Below are positions 48,974 to 58,893 of a stretch of 64,000 nucleotides of DNA, piece after piece. This stretch comes from Sulfurospirillum arcachonense DSM 9755. Its GTDB lineage: Bacteria; Campylobacterota; Campylobacteria; Campylobacterales; Sulfurospirillaceae. The notes below the pieces were generated by a model, which worked only from the letters and a program-made list of their open reading frames with translations, had not been told where the DNA came from and ran no database searches. The DNA is taken from assembly GCF_000597725.1 (NCBI RefSeq), contig NZ_JFBL01000001.1, positions 124,001 through 188,000 on the forward strand, given 5' to 3'. The stretch's first letter is position 1. Each line of letters begins with the position of its first letter. The position numbers and the translations under genes are program-made.

Positions 48974-49164
48974 AAAAAATATTCCTTATAATCCACATAA
49001 ATAATTATTTCAAAACCGTAATTATATTCTCTTATACCTTTAAGTATAATTTTTTCTAACTCTATCAATTCTAAAAGTTTTTATTTGAATTAATTGCAAG
49101 TTTACAATTAGTTAAAAATAGATATAATTCTAAAAATATTAATATGATGAAAAGGTAATTTGTA

Positions 49165-49875
49165 ATGGGAAGAGCGTTTGAATACAGAAAAGCTTCAAAA
49201 CTAAAAAGATGGGGAGCGATGTCAAGAATATTTCCTAGACTTGGTCGTTCTATTACTATGGCAGCAAAAGAAGGGGGAACTGACCCTGAAAGTAATGCTA
49301 AACTTCGTACAGCTATTTTAAATGCAAAAGCTGAAAATATGCCAAAAGATAATATTGATGCTGCTATAAAAAGAGCTAATGCAAAAGATTTAGCAGATAT
49401 GAAAGAAGTGAACTATGAAGGAAAGGGCCCACATGGTGCTTTAATATTTGTAGAAACTGCAACTGACAATGCAACAAGAACTGTAGCAAACGTAAAAAGC
49501 CACTTTAAAAAAGGTGGTGGCGAAATGTTAAACAATGGCTCACTAGAGTTTATGTTTTCAAGAAAAGCTGTATTTGAATTTGAAAAAACAGAAGATATGG
49601 ATTTAGAAGAACTTGAACTTGAACTTATAGATGCTGGTCTTGAAGAGATTGAAGAAGAAGATGGTACTGTTTTAGTCACTGCTGAATTTACAGACTTTGG
49701 AACACTTTCACAAGCATTTGAAGAACTAAAAATAGATTTAAAAACCGCAACATTAAAAAGATTTGCAAATACTCCAATAGAACTAAGTGAAGAACAAATC
49801 AACGATATTGCTAACCTAATTGAACGTATTGAAGAAGATGAAGACGTTCAAGCAGTATATACAAACTTTAGCTAA
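49165..49875 (+). CDS. yebC: YebC/PmpR-family protein (translation/transcription regulator)
   Basis: A 236-residue protein with the family start [36 protein letters not shown]-like block ([14 protein letters not shown]), [24 protein letters not shown] and a C-terminal [13 protein letters not shown]. Recent work links the family to relief of ribosome stalling, older work to transcription. Full length. A terminator follows directly. Confidence 0.95.
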   Translation: MGRAFEYRKASKLKRWGAMSRIFPRLGRSITMAAKEGGTDPESNAKLRTAILNAKAENMPKDNIDAAIKRANAKDLADMKEVNYEGKGPHGALIFVETATDNATRTVANVKSHFKKGGGEMLNNGSLEFMFSRKAVFEFEKTEDMDLEELELELIDAGLEEIEEEDGTVLVTAEFTDFGTLSQAFEELKIDLKTATLKRFANTPIELSEEQINDIANLIERIEEDEDVQAVYTNFS

Positions 49876-49881
49876 CTTTCT

Positions 49882-49920
49882 TTACATGTAAAGAGATTTT
49901 ACTCTTTACATGTAACTTTT
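49882..49920. terminator. Terminator of yebC overlapping the 3' end of the convergent asparaginase-domain gene
   Basis: TTACATGTAAAGAG (49882-49895) and CTCTTTACATGTAA (49902-49915) form a perfect 14-bp stem with loop ATTTTA, followed by CTTTTT. The right arm also encodes the last residues (VTCKE) of the convergent gene, so the terminator and the coding end share bases. Confidence 0.85.
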
Positions 49921-50405
49921 TGAAATATTCCTACTTCTCTATTTTTAAATACAGTATCGTGTTTTTCAACTAAACCGTGCATTGCTATATACACTCCGTT
50001 TTTAGGTTCATTTAAAAGGTAACCTAAAGCCATAGAAAAATTTGCATTTGCTTCTACAGTATCTATACTCAATGGAACCATTGCTCCTGTTAAGACTATA
50101 CTTTTATCTGATATAATATTTTCTAAATACTTCGCTGTTTTATCTTTTGTATCTGTCCCATGAATAATAAGTATCTTTTTTTGTGGTGATTTTTGTATAA
50201 GCTCTGCCATTTCTTGTCTATCAGAATCTAACATTTCTAAACTATCTTTGTGAATCACATTTTGGAGCTCATAACTAAGGTTATAAAAATATTTCAATAT
50301 ACTATCAACTGCAAGAGAATCTACTGGCACTTCTAACTCTCCTTTTAAAGGGTTATATCTTTTGTTAAAAGTACCGCCTGTATTTATTATTAATATATCT
50401 TTCAA
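49899..50405 (-). CDS. Short asparaginase-domain protein (N-terminal domain only)
   Basis: A 168-residue protein equal to the N-terminal domain of type I L-asparaginases: INTGGTFNKRYN (nucleophile Thr region), IHGTDTKDKTAKYL (second catalytic Thr-Asp pair) and VLTGAMVPLS. The C-terminal domain of the full ~330-residue enzyme is missing, yet the gene ends cleanly, so this is likely a distinct short family rather than a fresh truncation. Catalysis would require intersubunit completion; function uncertain. RBS and start are near a TTACATGTAAAGG element at 50414. Confidence 0.8.
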   Translation of the reverse strand: MKDILIINTGGTFNKRYNPLKGELEVPVDSLAVDSILKYFYNLSYELQNVIHKDSLEMLDSDRQEMAELIQKSPQKKILIIHGTDTKDKTAKYLENIISDKSIVLTGAMVPLSIDTVEANANFSMALGYLLNEPKNGVYIAMHGLVEKHDTVFKNREVGIFQKVTCKE

Positions 50406-50549
50406 AAAATTTCCTTACATGTAAAGGTTGTATAAACCTTGATTTTTGAAAGTTTAACTATTTTATGTTTAAATACTTCTTTTTATTTTTTGATGGTAAA
50501 AAAAGAGTATAATAATTTTTTAAAAACAAAATTATTGCATTAGGATAAC

Positions 50550-50882
50550 ATGAAAATTTTATTTTTTTTAATTATTACATGTACTTTATTACTCTCTTGT
50601 AGTGGAGATTGTATGAAATGCCATCCCAATCTTGTAAAAGATGGTTCATTAGATAAAGATCATATGATTTTAACAAGTTGCAAAGAGTGTCATACAATAG
50701 AAAATGGAGACTTGGAGAAAATGGGATCTTTATGTGGGCAAGATTGCTGGGATTGTCATTCTGTAGAAAAAACAAAACAAGTACAAAATGAAGCACACTA
50801 TGCACTAGATAGATGTATAAAATGCCATAGTAAACTCAACAAAGATGATTTTTTAAATAACTCTACTAACTGGTTAAAATGA
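50550..50882 (+). CDS. Tetraheme c-type cytochrome lipoprotein
   Basis: A 110-residue precursor with a lipoprotein signal (MKILFFLIITCTLLLSC, lipobox Cys 17) and four CxxCH heme motifs: CMKCH (21-25), CKECH (44-48), CWDCH (66-70) and CIKCH (89-93). Additional histidines may supply the second iron ligands. It would be an exported, membrane-anchored periplasmic electron carrier. The partner is unknown. It overlaps the following membrane-protein gene by ATGA. Confidence 0.9.
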   Translation: MKILFFLIITCTLLLSCSGDCMKCHPNLVKDGSLDKDHMILTSCKECHTIENGDLEKMGSLCGQDCWDCHSVEKTKQVQNEAHYALDRCIKCHSKLNKDDFLNNSTNWLK

Positions 50883-51115
50883 TAGATATATATCAAATCA
50901 TTGGTTTTATTGGTATGCTTTTTATAGTGTATGCTTATTTTTTACTCCAATCCCACAAAGTTGTCCATAGCTCACTAAAATTTCAAATATTAAATTTAAC
51001 TGGAGCTATTTTACTTTTAATCTCTCTTTTAGTTCACTTTAATCTAGGCTCGTTTCTTATAGAGTTATTTTGGATAGTCATTACGATTTATGGCATGATA
51101 AAAAACAAAAAATAG
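50879..51115 (+). CDS. Small membrane protein, CBU_0592-like family
   Basis: A 78-residue protein with three hydrophobic helices: IYQIIGFIGMLFIVYAYFLL, a middle LNLTGAILLLISLLV and a C-terminal FLIELFWIVITIYGMI. The pattern fits the small CBU_0592-type membrane family. Function unknown. Its start overlaps the tetraheme gene stop, so the two may work together. The stop is immediately adjacent (no gap) to the convergent HD-GYP gene end. Confidence 0.75.
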   Translation: MIDIYQIIGFIGMLFIVYAYFLLQSHKVVHSSLKFQILNLTGAILLLISLLVHFNLGSFLIELFWIVITIYGMIKNKK

Positions 51116-53017
51116 CTACTCTTTTATACTTTCAGCAATCTTTTTAAATTTTTCTTTTAAAACAACAAAAGCTTCTACTAATATAGGATCAAAATGTGTC
51201 CCACTTCCATTAATAATGATATTTTCAGAATCATCGTAAGAAAACGATAACTTATAGCATCTTCTGCTAATAAGGGCATCGTAAACGTCAGCTATTGCCA
51301 TTATTCTAGCTTCTAATGGTATCTCACTACCCTTTAAAGAACAAGGATATCCACTACCGTCCCATTTTTCATGATGATAATAAGCAATATTATATGCTAT
51401 CTTTAAAAATCTATTTTTTTCATTATTTTTCATTGCATTTTGAATAATATTTTTACCAATTTCTGAATGTTTTTTCATGATAATAAACTCTTCATCAGTG
51501 AACTTTCCAGGTTTTTGAAGAATACTATCTGGAATGCCTACTTTTCCTATATCATGTAAGGGTGCAGCTCTATATAATAGATCTATAAAATCTTGATTTA
51601 CTGTATCTTTATAAATACTTTTTTTACATAGATACTTTGCTAAAAGAACCATATATTTTTTCGTTCTTTGAATATGGGCTCCAGTATCAGTATCTCTTGT
51701 TTCTGCTACTAAAGCCATACTATCTATAGCTGATGAGTGTGCTTTTGTTAAATCTTTATAGAATTTCTGTCTATCTCTATAATGTAAAAAAATAAATATA
51801 ACATTAATTATAAAAAAGTGTAAAGAAAATGGAATCAGAAAATACCCAATAGAAATATAAATGTTACTATGTAAAAAATAGATTCCAAAAAGAGCTGCTA
51901 CAATACTAAAAAATAAAAATAAAACCAATAAATTGAGATATTTCTTTTTATATAAAAGATAAACTAAAAGTACTGACAAAAGTACTGACAAAAGAAAATT
52001 TATACTTTTTATCATCTCTGGTTGATATCTTAATGTATCATTTAATATGTTATCTATTAATGTTGCATGAACAAAAACACCTGGAATGACATCAGCTGAA
52101 GATATCATATATCTATCATGTAATCCAACTGCAGAAGTTCCAATAAGAACAAATTTTCCTTGTAACTTTTTCGCATTTACTTTATGAGTTAATACATCAA
52201 GAGCCGAGATTGTTTCATACTTATCTTTTTCATAAAAATCAAGCAATACTTCAGAATTAGAACCCATAACAAAAGTATGTCCTAATATAGAAACTAAATT
52301 ATCTTTTACATTTAATTTATCAACACTCAATAAATTTGCAAGGCCAAACGAAGGTATAATATGAGTATTATATTTTATAAACAATGGTACTCTCCTAAAA
52401 AGACCATCTATATCTCGTTGAGAATTAATGAAGCCTACACTATGAGCTGACTTTTGAAGCTCTTTAATATTGCACAATATATATTTTGATTTTAAATATT
52501 CACTTGTAGCAAATGCAATATTTTGATTACTTTTTGGAAAAAAACAACTGTTTTTATTTTTCATACTGTTATTCATATAAACAGGCAAAACACTTTTGAT
52601 ATCTTGAAGTGCACTTGCAAAAATCTTGTCATTATCTTGCAATGCATCGCTCAAACCACCTACAGAAATTTTAGTTGAAAAATATTTTTCATAAAAAGAT
52701 TTCAGTTGATTTGGAGAAGTTTTGTCATGCTCTGCAAAAACTATATCCATACCAACGCTAGTAGGTCTTTGCGAGTTGATTGACTTTATAAGATTAGTTA
52801 GAACAAGTCTAGACCAAGGCCATTGACCTAAATAATGTAAACTCTTTTCATCTATATCAACAACGACAACAGAGGTTTTAATATCTTCATTATTTACTGT
52901 TTTATGTATGGCATCATATATTTTTAAATCAAAATACTCAATTACACCACTATAAAATATAGTTACATGTAAAAGAATTGTAAAAAGAAATCCAATAAAT
53001 ATTTTTGATATTTGCAT
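51116..53017 (-). CDS. CHASE2-sensor HD-GYP phosphodiesterase
   Basis: A 633-residue protein. An N-terminal helix is followed by a periplasmic CHASE2 domain (about 25-330; VVVVDIDEKSLHYLGQWPWSR and GKFVLIGTSAVGLHDRY blocks) and three more membrane helices (about 335-410). The HD-GYP domain (about 430-625) is intact: HDIGKVGIPD, HHEKWDGSGYP, ADVYDAL. It likely hydrolyses c-di-GMP in response to an envelope signal. Last gene of the FecR-OmpA-CHASE2 operon, 5 nt after ompA-like. Confidence 0.93.
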   Translation of the reverse strand: MQISKIFIGFLFTILLHVTIFYSGVIEYFDLKIYDAIHKTVNNEDIKTSVVVVDIDEKSLHYLGQWPWSRLVLTNLIKSINSQRPTSVGMDIVFAEHDKTSPNQLKSFYEKYFSTKISVGGLSDALQDNDKIFASALQDIKSVLPVYMNNSMKNKNSCFFPKSNQNIAFATSEYLKSKYILCNIKELQKSAHSVGFINSQRDIDGLFRRVPLFIKYNTHIIPSFGLANLLSVDKLNVKDNLVSILGHTFVMGSNSEVLLDFYEKDKYETISALDVLTHKVNAKKLQGKFVLIGTSAVGLHDRYMISSADVIPGVFVHATLIDNILNDTLRYQPEMIKSINFLLSVLLSVLLVYLLYKKKYLNLLVLFLFFSIVAALFGIYFLHSNIYISIGYFLIPFSLHFFIINVIFIFLHYRDRQKFYKDLTKAHSSAIDSMALVAETRDTDTGAHIQRTKKYMVLLAKYLCKKSIYKDTVNQDFIDLLYRAAPLHDIGKVGIPDSILQKPGKFTDEEFIIMKKHSEIGKNIIQNAMKNNEKNRFLKIAYNIAYYHHEKWDGSGYPCSLKGSEIPLEARIMAIADVYDALISRRCYKLSFSYDDSENIIINGSGTHFDPILVEAFVVLKEKFKKIAESIKE

Positions 53018-53022
53018 AAAAA

Positions 53023-53622
53023 TTATCTAATTAAAAGTTCAACTCTACGATTTTTTTTCTCTGAAACATTATCAGCTGTTTTCACTAGTAAATCAGTTTC
53101 TCCATATGTCTCTACTTTTAAATCAATTAAATCAATATTTTGTAAATTTATCCATTTTTTTACACTATTAGCTCTCTGAAGTGAAAGTTTTTCATTATAT
53201 TTTTTTGAACCAGCAGTATCAGTATGTCCAATAACATTTACATCACATGGCATTCTTTCTTTTATACTTTTTAAAATCTGAGGTAACTTGTCTTTAGAAC
53301 TTTGTGTTAACTCATTTGAGCCACTTTTAAAATAAAGAAGTACATGTATAGGTTTTAAAGGAGTACTTTCAATTGCACTTTTAAATTTTGAGTTAATTTT
53401 CTCTTCACTCATAATGTTTATTTCACTTGGTTTTTCATTTTTTGAATTAATATTAACATATCCACCAGGCTTATCAACAACTATAGAACCTGCTTTTGTT
53501 TCAACAACTATTGCATTTTGAGCTTTTCCATTTTCTACAAGAACTACTGTTGTGGTTGGTGTAGGATTCATCAATGCAGCTATTAGCATTCCTATCCATG
53601 TGACTATTACTACAGTTTCCAT
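53023..53622 (-). CDS. OmpA-family peptidoglycan-binding protein
   Basis: A 199-residue protein with one N-terminal hydrophobic helix and a C-terminal OmpA/MotB domain (about 95-199) with VIGHTDTAGSKKYNEKLSLQRANSVKKW and NRRVELLIR. It probably spans the inner membrane and binds peptidoglycan. RBS GGAGGTG; start overlaps the FecR-like stop by 1 nt. In this operon it may report cell-wall status to the CHASE2 sensor (inference). Confidence 0.88.
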   Translation of the reverse strand: METVVIVTWIGMLIAALMNPTPTTTVVLVENGKAQNAIVVETKAGSIVVDKPGGYVNINSKNEKPSEINIMSEEKINSKFKSAIESTPLKPIHVLLYFKSGSNELTQSSKDKLPQILKSIKERMPCDVNVIGHTDTAGSKKYNEKLSLQRANSVKKWINLQNIDLIDLKVETYGETDLLVKTADNVSEKKNRRVELLIR

Positions 53623-54044
53623 TACTTCACCTCCACGTAAAATTTTGTACCACGAATACCAACTGTGCCTTCAGGTACCTTAAACTTTACAGACTCTGGA
53701 GATAATGTCCCAATTTTTCCAGATTCAAAACTTGCCAAACCTTTACTCATATCTATATCAAATTTAAACTCATTTTCAATAGGTTTAAATAAAAACTCAT
53801 CAATAGTAAGAATACTATTTTCTCCCAATGATAAAATAGTACCATCATGAAAAATAATCCCTATATTACTGCCAGCTTTCGTAATAAGAGTATCACCTAC
53901 TTGGAGCTGATTTCCAACTTTGAGTTTCAACATGGTACTATCTCTTTTTGCAAAAGTATCACCATTTACAACTTTAACAATAGCAATGTCTGCTGAAAAA
54001 AGATAAGAAAGAAGACAAAATAATATAAAAAATATTCGCAACAT
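53622..54044 (-). CDS. FecR-domain secreted protein
   Basis: About 140 residues from ATG 54044, chosen for a strong GGAGG five bases upstream (an ATG at 54056 is the alternative). Signal peptide MLRIFFILFCLLSYLFSA, then a FecR fold: VNGDTFAKRD, LQVGDTLITKAGSNIGIIFHDGTILSLGENSIL and GTVGIRGTKFYVEV. Not an anti-sigma factor in this setting, as no sigma factor or receptor is adjacent. First gene of the FecR-OmpA-CHASE2/HD-GYP operon. Confidence 0.88.
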   Translation of the reverse strand: MLRIFFILFCLLSYLFSADIAIVKVVNGDTFAKRDSTMLKLKVGNQLQVGDTLITKAGSNIGIIFHDGTILSLGENSILTIDEFLFKPIENEFKFDIDMSKGLASFESGKIGTLSPESVKFKVPEGTVGIRGTKFYVEVK

Positions 54045-54104
54045 AGTAGCCTCCATAAAAGTTTATTATTATATGCTACATCTTCTTTGCTTATTTTAAT
54101 ATGA

Positions 54105-54133
54105 AAAAGAGATAATTTTATATTATCCCTTTT
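54105..54133 (-). terminator. Intrinsic terminator after acs
   Basis: On the minus strand AAAAGGGATAAT and ATTATCTCTTTT form a 12-bp stem with one G-U pair and loop ATAAA, followed by TCAT. It lies 11 nt after the acs stop and upstream of the fecR-like gene. Confidence 0.75.
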
Positions 54134-54143
54134 GCTTAATTCG

Positions 54144-56093
54144 TTATCTGTTTACTAAAGTCTCAATTGCCCCAACAATAGTAGGATCTTCTAGTGTTGA
54201 AGTATCTTGAGTAATCTCTTCTCCTTTAGCGATTGAGCGAAGAATTCTTCTCATAATTTTACCACTTCTTGTTTTTGGAAGACCTGGTACAAAAAGAATA
54301 TCATCAAGTTTAGCAATATTACCAATCTCTTTAGTAATTTGCTTATTAAGTTCTTGAATCATCTCTATTTCTTCACCAATTGAGTCTTCTTCACCTTTTA
54401 AAACAATATAGGCAAAAATACCCTCTCCTTTTATAGGATCAGGTCGTCCAACAACTGCAACTTCTGCAACATTTTGATGATGTGCCAATACAGCTTCAAT
54501 TTCTGCTGTTCCTAACCTATGTCCAGAAACATTGATAACATCATCTGTACGACCAGTAATGATGATATAACCATCATCATCATACATTGCACCATCACCT
54601 GAAAAATAAACTGGTTTTCCATCTTTTTTACAATCACCAAAATATGATTTCGCAAATCTATCAGGATCACCCCAAATAGTTCTTATCATAGAAGGCCAAG
54701 GTTTGGTTATACATAAAAATCCTTTCTCCCCTTTTGGAGTTGGATTTCCATTTTCATCTATAATTTCTGCCATAATTCCAGGAAGTGGAAAAGTAGCAGA
54801 GCCAGGTTTAATAGGAGTTGCCCCAGGAAGTGGAGTAATCATATGACCTCCAGTTTCAGTTTGCCACCAAGTATCAACGATAGAACATTTCCCTCCACCA
54901 ATCTCATTGTAATACCACATCCAAGCATCAGGATTAATTGGCTCACCAACTGTTCCAAGAACTTTTAAACTACTCAAATCATACTTTTTAGGCTCATCAG
55001 CTCCAAGTTTATGTAACAATCTAATTGCAGTAGGTGCAGTATAGAACTGATTGATACGATGTTCTTCTATCATTTTCCACCAACGACCAACATCAGGGAA
55101 AGTAGGAACACCTTCATACATAACTGTTGTAGCCCCCATAGCAAGTGGACCATAAACAATATAAGTATGCCCCGTAATCCAACCAACATCAGCAGTACAC
55201 CAAAAAGTATCATTCTCTTTTACATCAAAAACTTTTTCCATCGTATACTGTGCCCAAAGGATATATCCTGCACTTGAGTGCTGAACACCTTTTGGTTTTC
55301 CTGTACTTCCACTCGTATACAATAAAAATAGAGGATCCTCAGAATCCATAGGCTCTGGATCACAATGCTGAGATTCATTCATAATCATTTCATTATAAAC
55401 ATAATCACGCCCAGGAACATAATCTATCTCTTCAAAATTTCTTTGTACAATAAGTACTTTACTACAACACTCACAGCCCTCTTTTAAAGCTTCGTCAACA
55501 ACTGGTTTTAACATATATGGTTTCCCACGTCTGTAAGCTCCATCCGCTGTGATAACAAGTTTAGCATTAGCATCTTGTACTCTATCTCTTAAAGCATCTG
55601 CAGAAAATCCTCCAAATACAATCGAATGAACTGCACCAATCTTTGCACAAGCAAGCATAGCAAAAGCAGCTTCAGGAATCATAGGAAGATAAAGAACTAC
55701 TCTATCACCTTTTTTAATACCAAACTGATTCTTTAAAAGATTTGCTAATCTATTTACTCTATAATAAAGTTGAAGATACGTAATAATTCTTTTTTTACCA
55801 TCTTCACCTTCCCAAATAATAGCTGCTTTATTTTTTCTAGTAGTAAGATGACGTCCTAAGCATTGGTGAGTTACGTTTAATTTACCACCATCAAACCATT
55901 TATAAAATGGTGCATTGCTTTCATCTAGAACTGTATCATATGGTTTGAACCAGTCTATTTTTTCTTTTGCAAGCCTATCCCAGTAGCCTTCAAAATCTTC
56001 TTCTGCTTGCATACGTAATTCTTTGTACTCACACATATTTTTAATTCTAGCATTTTTACTAAATTCTCTATTTGGCTCAAAAATTTCTAACAT
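54144..56093 (-). CDS. acs: Acetyl-CoA synthetase
   Basis: A 649-residue AMP-forming acetate:CoA ligase with [19 protein letters not shown] (P-loop, about 265), [13 protein letters not shown] (acetate/AMP site), [30 protein letters not shown] and the C-terminal [12 protein letters not shown] with the acetylatable Lys. It makes acetyl-CoA from acetate in the cytoplasm. Downstream of actP by 27 nt, forming the DUF485-actP-acs acetate operon. Confidence 0.98.
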   Translation of the reverse strand: MLEIFEPNREFSKNARIKNMCEYKELRMQAEEDFEGYWDRLAKEKIDWFKPYDTVLDESNAPFYKWFDGGKLNVTHQCLGRHLTTRKNKAAIIWEGEDGKKRIITYLQLYYRVNRLANLLKNQFGIKKGDRVVLYLPMIPEAAFAMLACAKIGAVHSIVFGGFSADALRDRVQDANAKLVITADGAYRRGKPYMLKPVVDEALKEGCECCSKVLIVQRNFEEIDYVPGRDYVYNEMIMNESQHCDPEPMDSEDPLFLLYTSGSTGKPKGVQHSSAGYILWAQYTMEKVFDVKENDTFWCTADVGWITGHTYIVYGPLAMGATTVMYEGVPTFPDVGRWWKMIEEHRINQFYTAPTAIRLLHKLGADEPKKYDLSSLKVLGTVGEPINPDAWMWYYNEIGGGKCSIVDTWWQTETGGHMITPLPGATPIKPGSATFPLPGIMAEIIDENGNPTPKGEKGFLCITKPWPSMIRTIWGDPDRFAKSYFGDCKKDGKPVYFSGDGAMYDDDGYIIITGRTDDVINVSGHRLGTAEIEAVLAHHQNVAEVAVVGRPDPIKGEGIFAYIVLKGEEDSIGEEIEMIQELNKQITKEIGNIAKLDDILFVPGLPKTRSGKIMRRILRSIAKGEEITQDTSTLEDPTIVGAIETLVNR

Positions 56094-56120
56094 TTATCAT
56101 CCTTCCTTTTAATTTATTTT

Positions 56121-57773
56121 TTAATGATTGAGTGTACTTTGTGCACCAATCCCTGTTTGACTACGTACATATTGATTATCAAAAGCTGCTATTTCATTTT
56201 TTGCATTTTCACTTTTATCTGTTATTGAAAAAAACCATATCCCAACAAAAGCAACGATTACTGAAAACAATGCTGGATATTTATATGGAAAAATCGCTTT
56301 ACTCTGATCACCATTAATTATTTCTCCCCAAACTATTGGTCCTAATATAACAAGTATTATTGCTGTAGCTAGACCCAAAGTCCCTCCTATTACTGCTCCT
56401 CTTGTAGTAAGCTTTTTCCAATACATTGATAAAAATAAAATTGGAAAATTGGCACTGGCTGCAATAGCAAAAGCAAGTCCAACCATAAATGCTATATTTT
56501 GGTTTTCAAATGCTATACCAAGGATTATAGCCAATATGCCTAAACATACTGTAGAGTATTTTGAAACTTTCATTTCTACTATTTCATTTAAATTACCTTT
56601 TGCAAATACATTTGCATATAAATCATGACTAATAGCACTAGCTCCTGCTAAAGTAAGCCCCGAAACAACAGCAAGAATAGTAGCAAATGCAACTGCTGAG
56701 ATAAACCCTAAGAAAAGATTACCACCAACGGCATGACTTAAATGAATAGCTGCCATATTATTCCCACCAAAAAGTGTTCCTGTAGCTATATCTAAGTATT
56801 GTGGATTTTTAGAAACTAATACGATAGCTCCAAAACCAATAATAAAAGTTAATATATAAAAATAGCCAATAAAACCTGTTGCATAAAAAACAGATTTTCT
56901 TGCTTCTTTCGCATCACTTACTGTAAAAAACCTCATTAAAATATGAGGCAATCCAGCTGTTCCAAACATAAGAGCAATCCCTAAGCTTATGGCACTAATA
57001 GGATCACTAACAAGTCCACCAGGCTCCATAATTGAACGTGTTCCTTTAATGTTGACAGCATTTTGAAAAAGTGTTTCAAAACTAAATCCCATTTTACTCA
57101 TAATCATAATTGCTAAAAAAGAAGCCCCACAGAGTAATAGAATTGCTTTTATAATTTGAACCCATGTGGTTGCAAGCATTCCGCCAAAAGTAACTAAAAC
57201 AATTATCATCACACCAACTAAGATAACAGCAAACTCATAGGGAAGCCCAAAAAGAACCTGTATAAGTTTACCAGAACCAACCATTTGTGCAATTAAATAT
57301 AATAGTACTGTAGCAATTGAGCCCAAAGCGGCAAGTATTCTAATTGGAGTTTGTCTAAGTCTATAAGAAGCAACATCAGCAAAAGTATATTTTCCAAGAT
57401 TTCTTAATTGTTCTGCAATTAAAAACAGTATTATTGGCCATCCAACTAAAAAACCTATAGAATAGATAAGCCCATCAAATCCTTTTAAATAAACAAGCCC
57501 TGAAATACCTAAAAATGAAGCTGCTGACATATAATCACCAGCAATTGCTAAGCCATTTTGAAAACCTGTTATCCCTCCACCAGCCGTATAAAAGTCTTTT
57601 GCAGTTTTTGTTCTTTTTGCAGCCCAATATGTAATACCAAGCGTTGCAAGAACAAAAAATAGAAACATAATGATAGCAGGAATATTTAAATCTCTTTGGT
57701 CACTCACCTCAGCATCTCCACTTGTTGCTAACACAGTAGTGATACAAAGAAAAGTAGTTAATAAAATTTTCAT
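56121..57773 (-). CDS. actP: Cation/acetate symporter ActP
   Basis: A 550-residue sodium:solute symporter family protein with signal-like N-terminus ([16 protein letters not shown]) and about 13 helices. Blocks [29 protein letters not shown] and [25 protein letters not shown] are typical of ActP. It imports acetate. Its start overlaps the DUF485 gene stop (ATGA) and acs follows, matching the E. coli acs-yjcH-actP set in a different order. Confidence 0.95.
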   Translation of the reverse strand: MKILLTTFLCITTVLATSGDAEVSDQRDLNIPAIIMFLFFVLATLGITYWAAKRTKTAKDFYTAGGGITGFQNGLAIAGDYMSAASFLGISGLVYLKGFDGLIYSIGFLVGWPIILFLIAEQLRNLGKYTFADVASYRLRQTPIRILAALGSIATVLLYLIAQMVGSGKLIQVLFGLPYEFAVILVGVMIIVLVTFGGMLATTWVQIIKAILLLCGASFLAIMIMSKMGFSFETLFQNAVNIKGTRSIMEPGGLVSDPISAISLGIALMFGTAGLPHILMRFFTVSDAKEARKSVFYATGFIGYFYILTFIIGFGAIVLVSKNPQYLDIATGTLFGGNNMAAIHLSHAVGGNLFLGFISAVAFATILAVVSGLTLAGASAISHDLYANVFAKGNLNEIVEMKVSKYSTVCLGILAIILGIAFENQNIAFMVGLAFAIAASANFPILFLSMYWKKLTTRGAVIGGTLGLATAIILVILGPIVWGEIINGDQSKAIFPYKYPALFSVIVAFVGIWFFSITDKSENAKNEIAAFDNQYVRSQTGIGAQSTLNH

Positions 57774-58084
57774 ACATCAAACCTAACATCATCTTTTATC
57801 TCATCTGTTAATTTATCAAATTCATTATTAGCTCTATCTGTATAAATACCTGTGAGGATAAAACATAATATTATAATGCTAAGCCCTATTGGAATACCAA
57901 TACTTGTAACACCCGTACCTATTTGCTTACCTAAAGTTTCAGGACTAAAAGCAATAATCATAATAAAGATATAATAAACGCTCAGCATTATTAGTGATAA
58001 TTTAAAAGCAAAACTACTTCTTTTTTTCACTAATTCAGAAAATTTTGGGTTATTTTTTACCCTTTCGTAAATTTCTTGATTCAC
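57770..58084 (-). CDS. DUF485 membrane protein (YjcH-like)
   Basis: A 104-residue protein with two membrane helices and the family blocks [20 protein letters not shown] and the [25 protein letters not shown]-terminus. DUF485 proteins are always found with ActP-type symporters and are thought to assist them. First gene of the acetate operon. Confidence 0.92.
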   Translation of the reverse strand: MNQEIYERVKNNPKFSELVKKRSSFAFKLSLIMLSVYYIFIMIIAFSPETLGKQIGTGVTSIGIPIGLSIIILCFILTGIYTDRANNEFDKLTDEIKDDVRFDV

Positions 58085-58124
58085 TGAACTCTCCTTTATT
58101 TATTACCAACAGCAAACATATTTT

Positions 58125-58153
58125 ATTATATTCACATAGCATTAACGTAGCAA
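58125..58153 (-). promoter_or_regulatory. Promoter of the acetate operon
   Basis: On the minus strand TTGCTA (plus 58148-58153) and TATAAT (plus 58125-58130) are 17 bp apart, 40 bp before the DUF485 start. The -35 box lies within a 9-bp element TTTTGCTAC (plus 58147-58155) that recurs 59 bp upstream at plus 58206-58214. An AT-only palindrome CATATTTT-TT-AAAATATG sits between them at 58179-58196. This repeat layout suggests an activator site, plausibly for the neighbouring response regulator. Confidence 0.5.
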
Positions 58154-58224
58154 AAAATAAATATGTCCGAAAATTACACATATTTTTTAAAATATGAGAA
58201 TTTTTGTAGCAAAATTCTATTTTT

Positions 58225-58893
58225 TCAATGGCTGTAATATTTATCTATTCTGTAACCTACCCCTTTTATGTTCGAAATAAAGTCTTCTTTAAGGGACTTT
58301 CTAAATCTACTTATTTCTGCTCTTATTGTTGCATTATCAACAGGTTCATCATTCCAGACAAAACTTCTAAACTTTTCAAAATCTACAATCACACCAATAT
58401 TTTCACATAAAAGTGTTAATATTTGTAACTGTTTTTTAGTCAATACTTGAGAAACATTATTATAAAAAAGTATTTTTTCTTCTTTTGAAAAATAATATTT
58501 TGAACTTAATACCATATGTTGAGAACTTTTTATTTTTTGCTCTTTTTTAATTCTCTCTATTCTTATACCTAATTCTTTCAGATGAAAAGGTTTTTTCAAA
58601 TAATCACAAGCTCCTAAATCAAAAGCTTCACTAATATCTTCAATATCTAAATTTGCACTAATAAAAATCGTAGGAGTAACAATATCTTGCTCCTTTAACT
58701 CTTTTAAAAGTTCTAATCCATTGAGTTTAGGTACATTTATATCTAGAACCAATAAATCATATATATTATTTTCAAGGTTTTTTAAAGCATCTTCTCCATT
58801 AGTAAATCCAACAATTTTATGATTAAATGCTATTAAGTACTCTTCTATAGAAGTTCTTAGCATATGTTCATCTTCTAACAGTAAAATTTTCAT
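58225..58893 (-). CDS. OmpR-type response regulator
   Basis: A 222-residue regulator with an N-terminal receiver (LLLEDEH, LVLDINVPKLNG with Asp 51, ISANLD, KKPFHLKEL) and a C-terminal winged-helix DNA-binding domain (about 130-220, TKKQLQILTLLCENIGVIVDFEKFRSFVW, RKSLKEDFISNIKGVGYRI). Its start overlaps the kinase stop (TAATG). Adjacent, co-directional location before the acetate operon suggests that it controls acetate genes, but this is inferred. Confidence 0.92.
   Translation of the reverse strand: MKILLLEDEHMLRTSIEEYLIAFNHKIVGFTNGEDALKNLENNIYDLLVLDINVPKLNGLELLKELKEQDIVTPTIFISANLDIEDISEAFDLGACDYLKKPFHLKELGIRIERIKKEQKIKSSQHMVLSSKYYFSKEEKILFYNNVSQVLTKKQLQILTLLCENIGVIVDFEKFRSFVWNDEPVDNATIRAEISRFRKSLKEDFISNIKGVGYRIDKYYSH

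Noticed and set aside
58179-58196. AT-only palindrome as terminator of the response regulator gene
   Set aside because: The stem has almost no G-C pairs and no distinct U-tract; it is kept only as part of the promoter region description.
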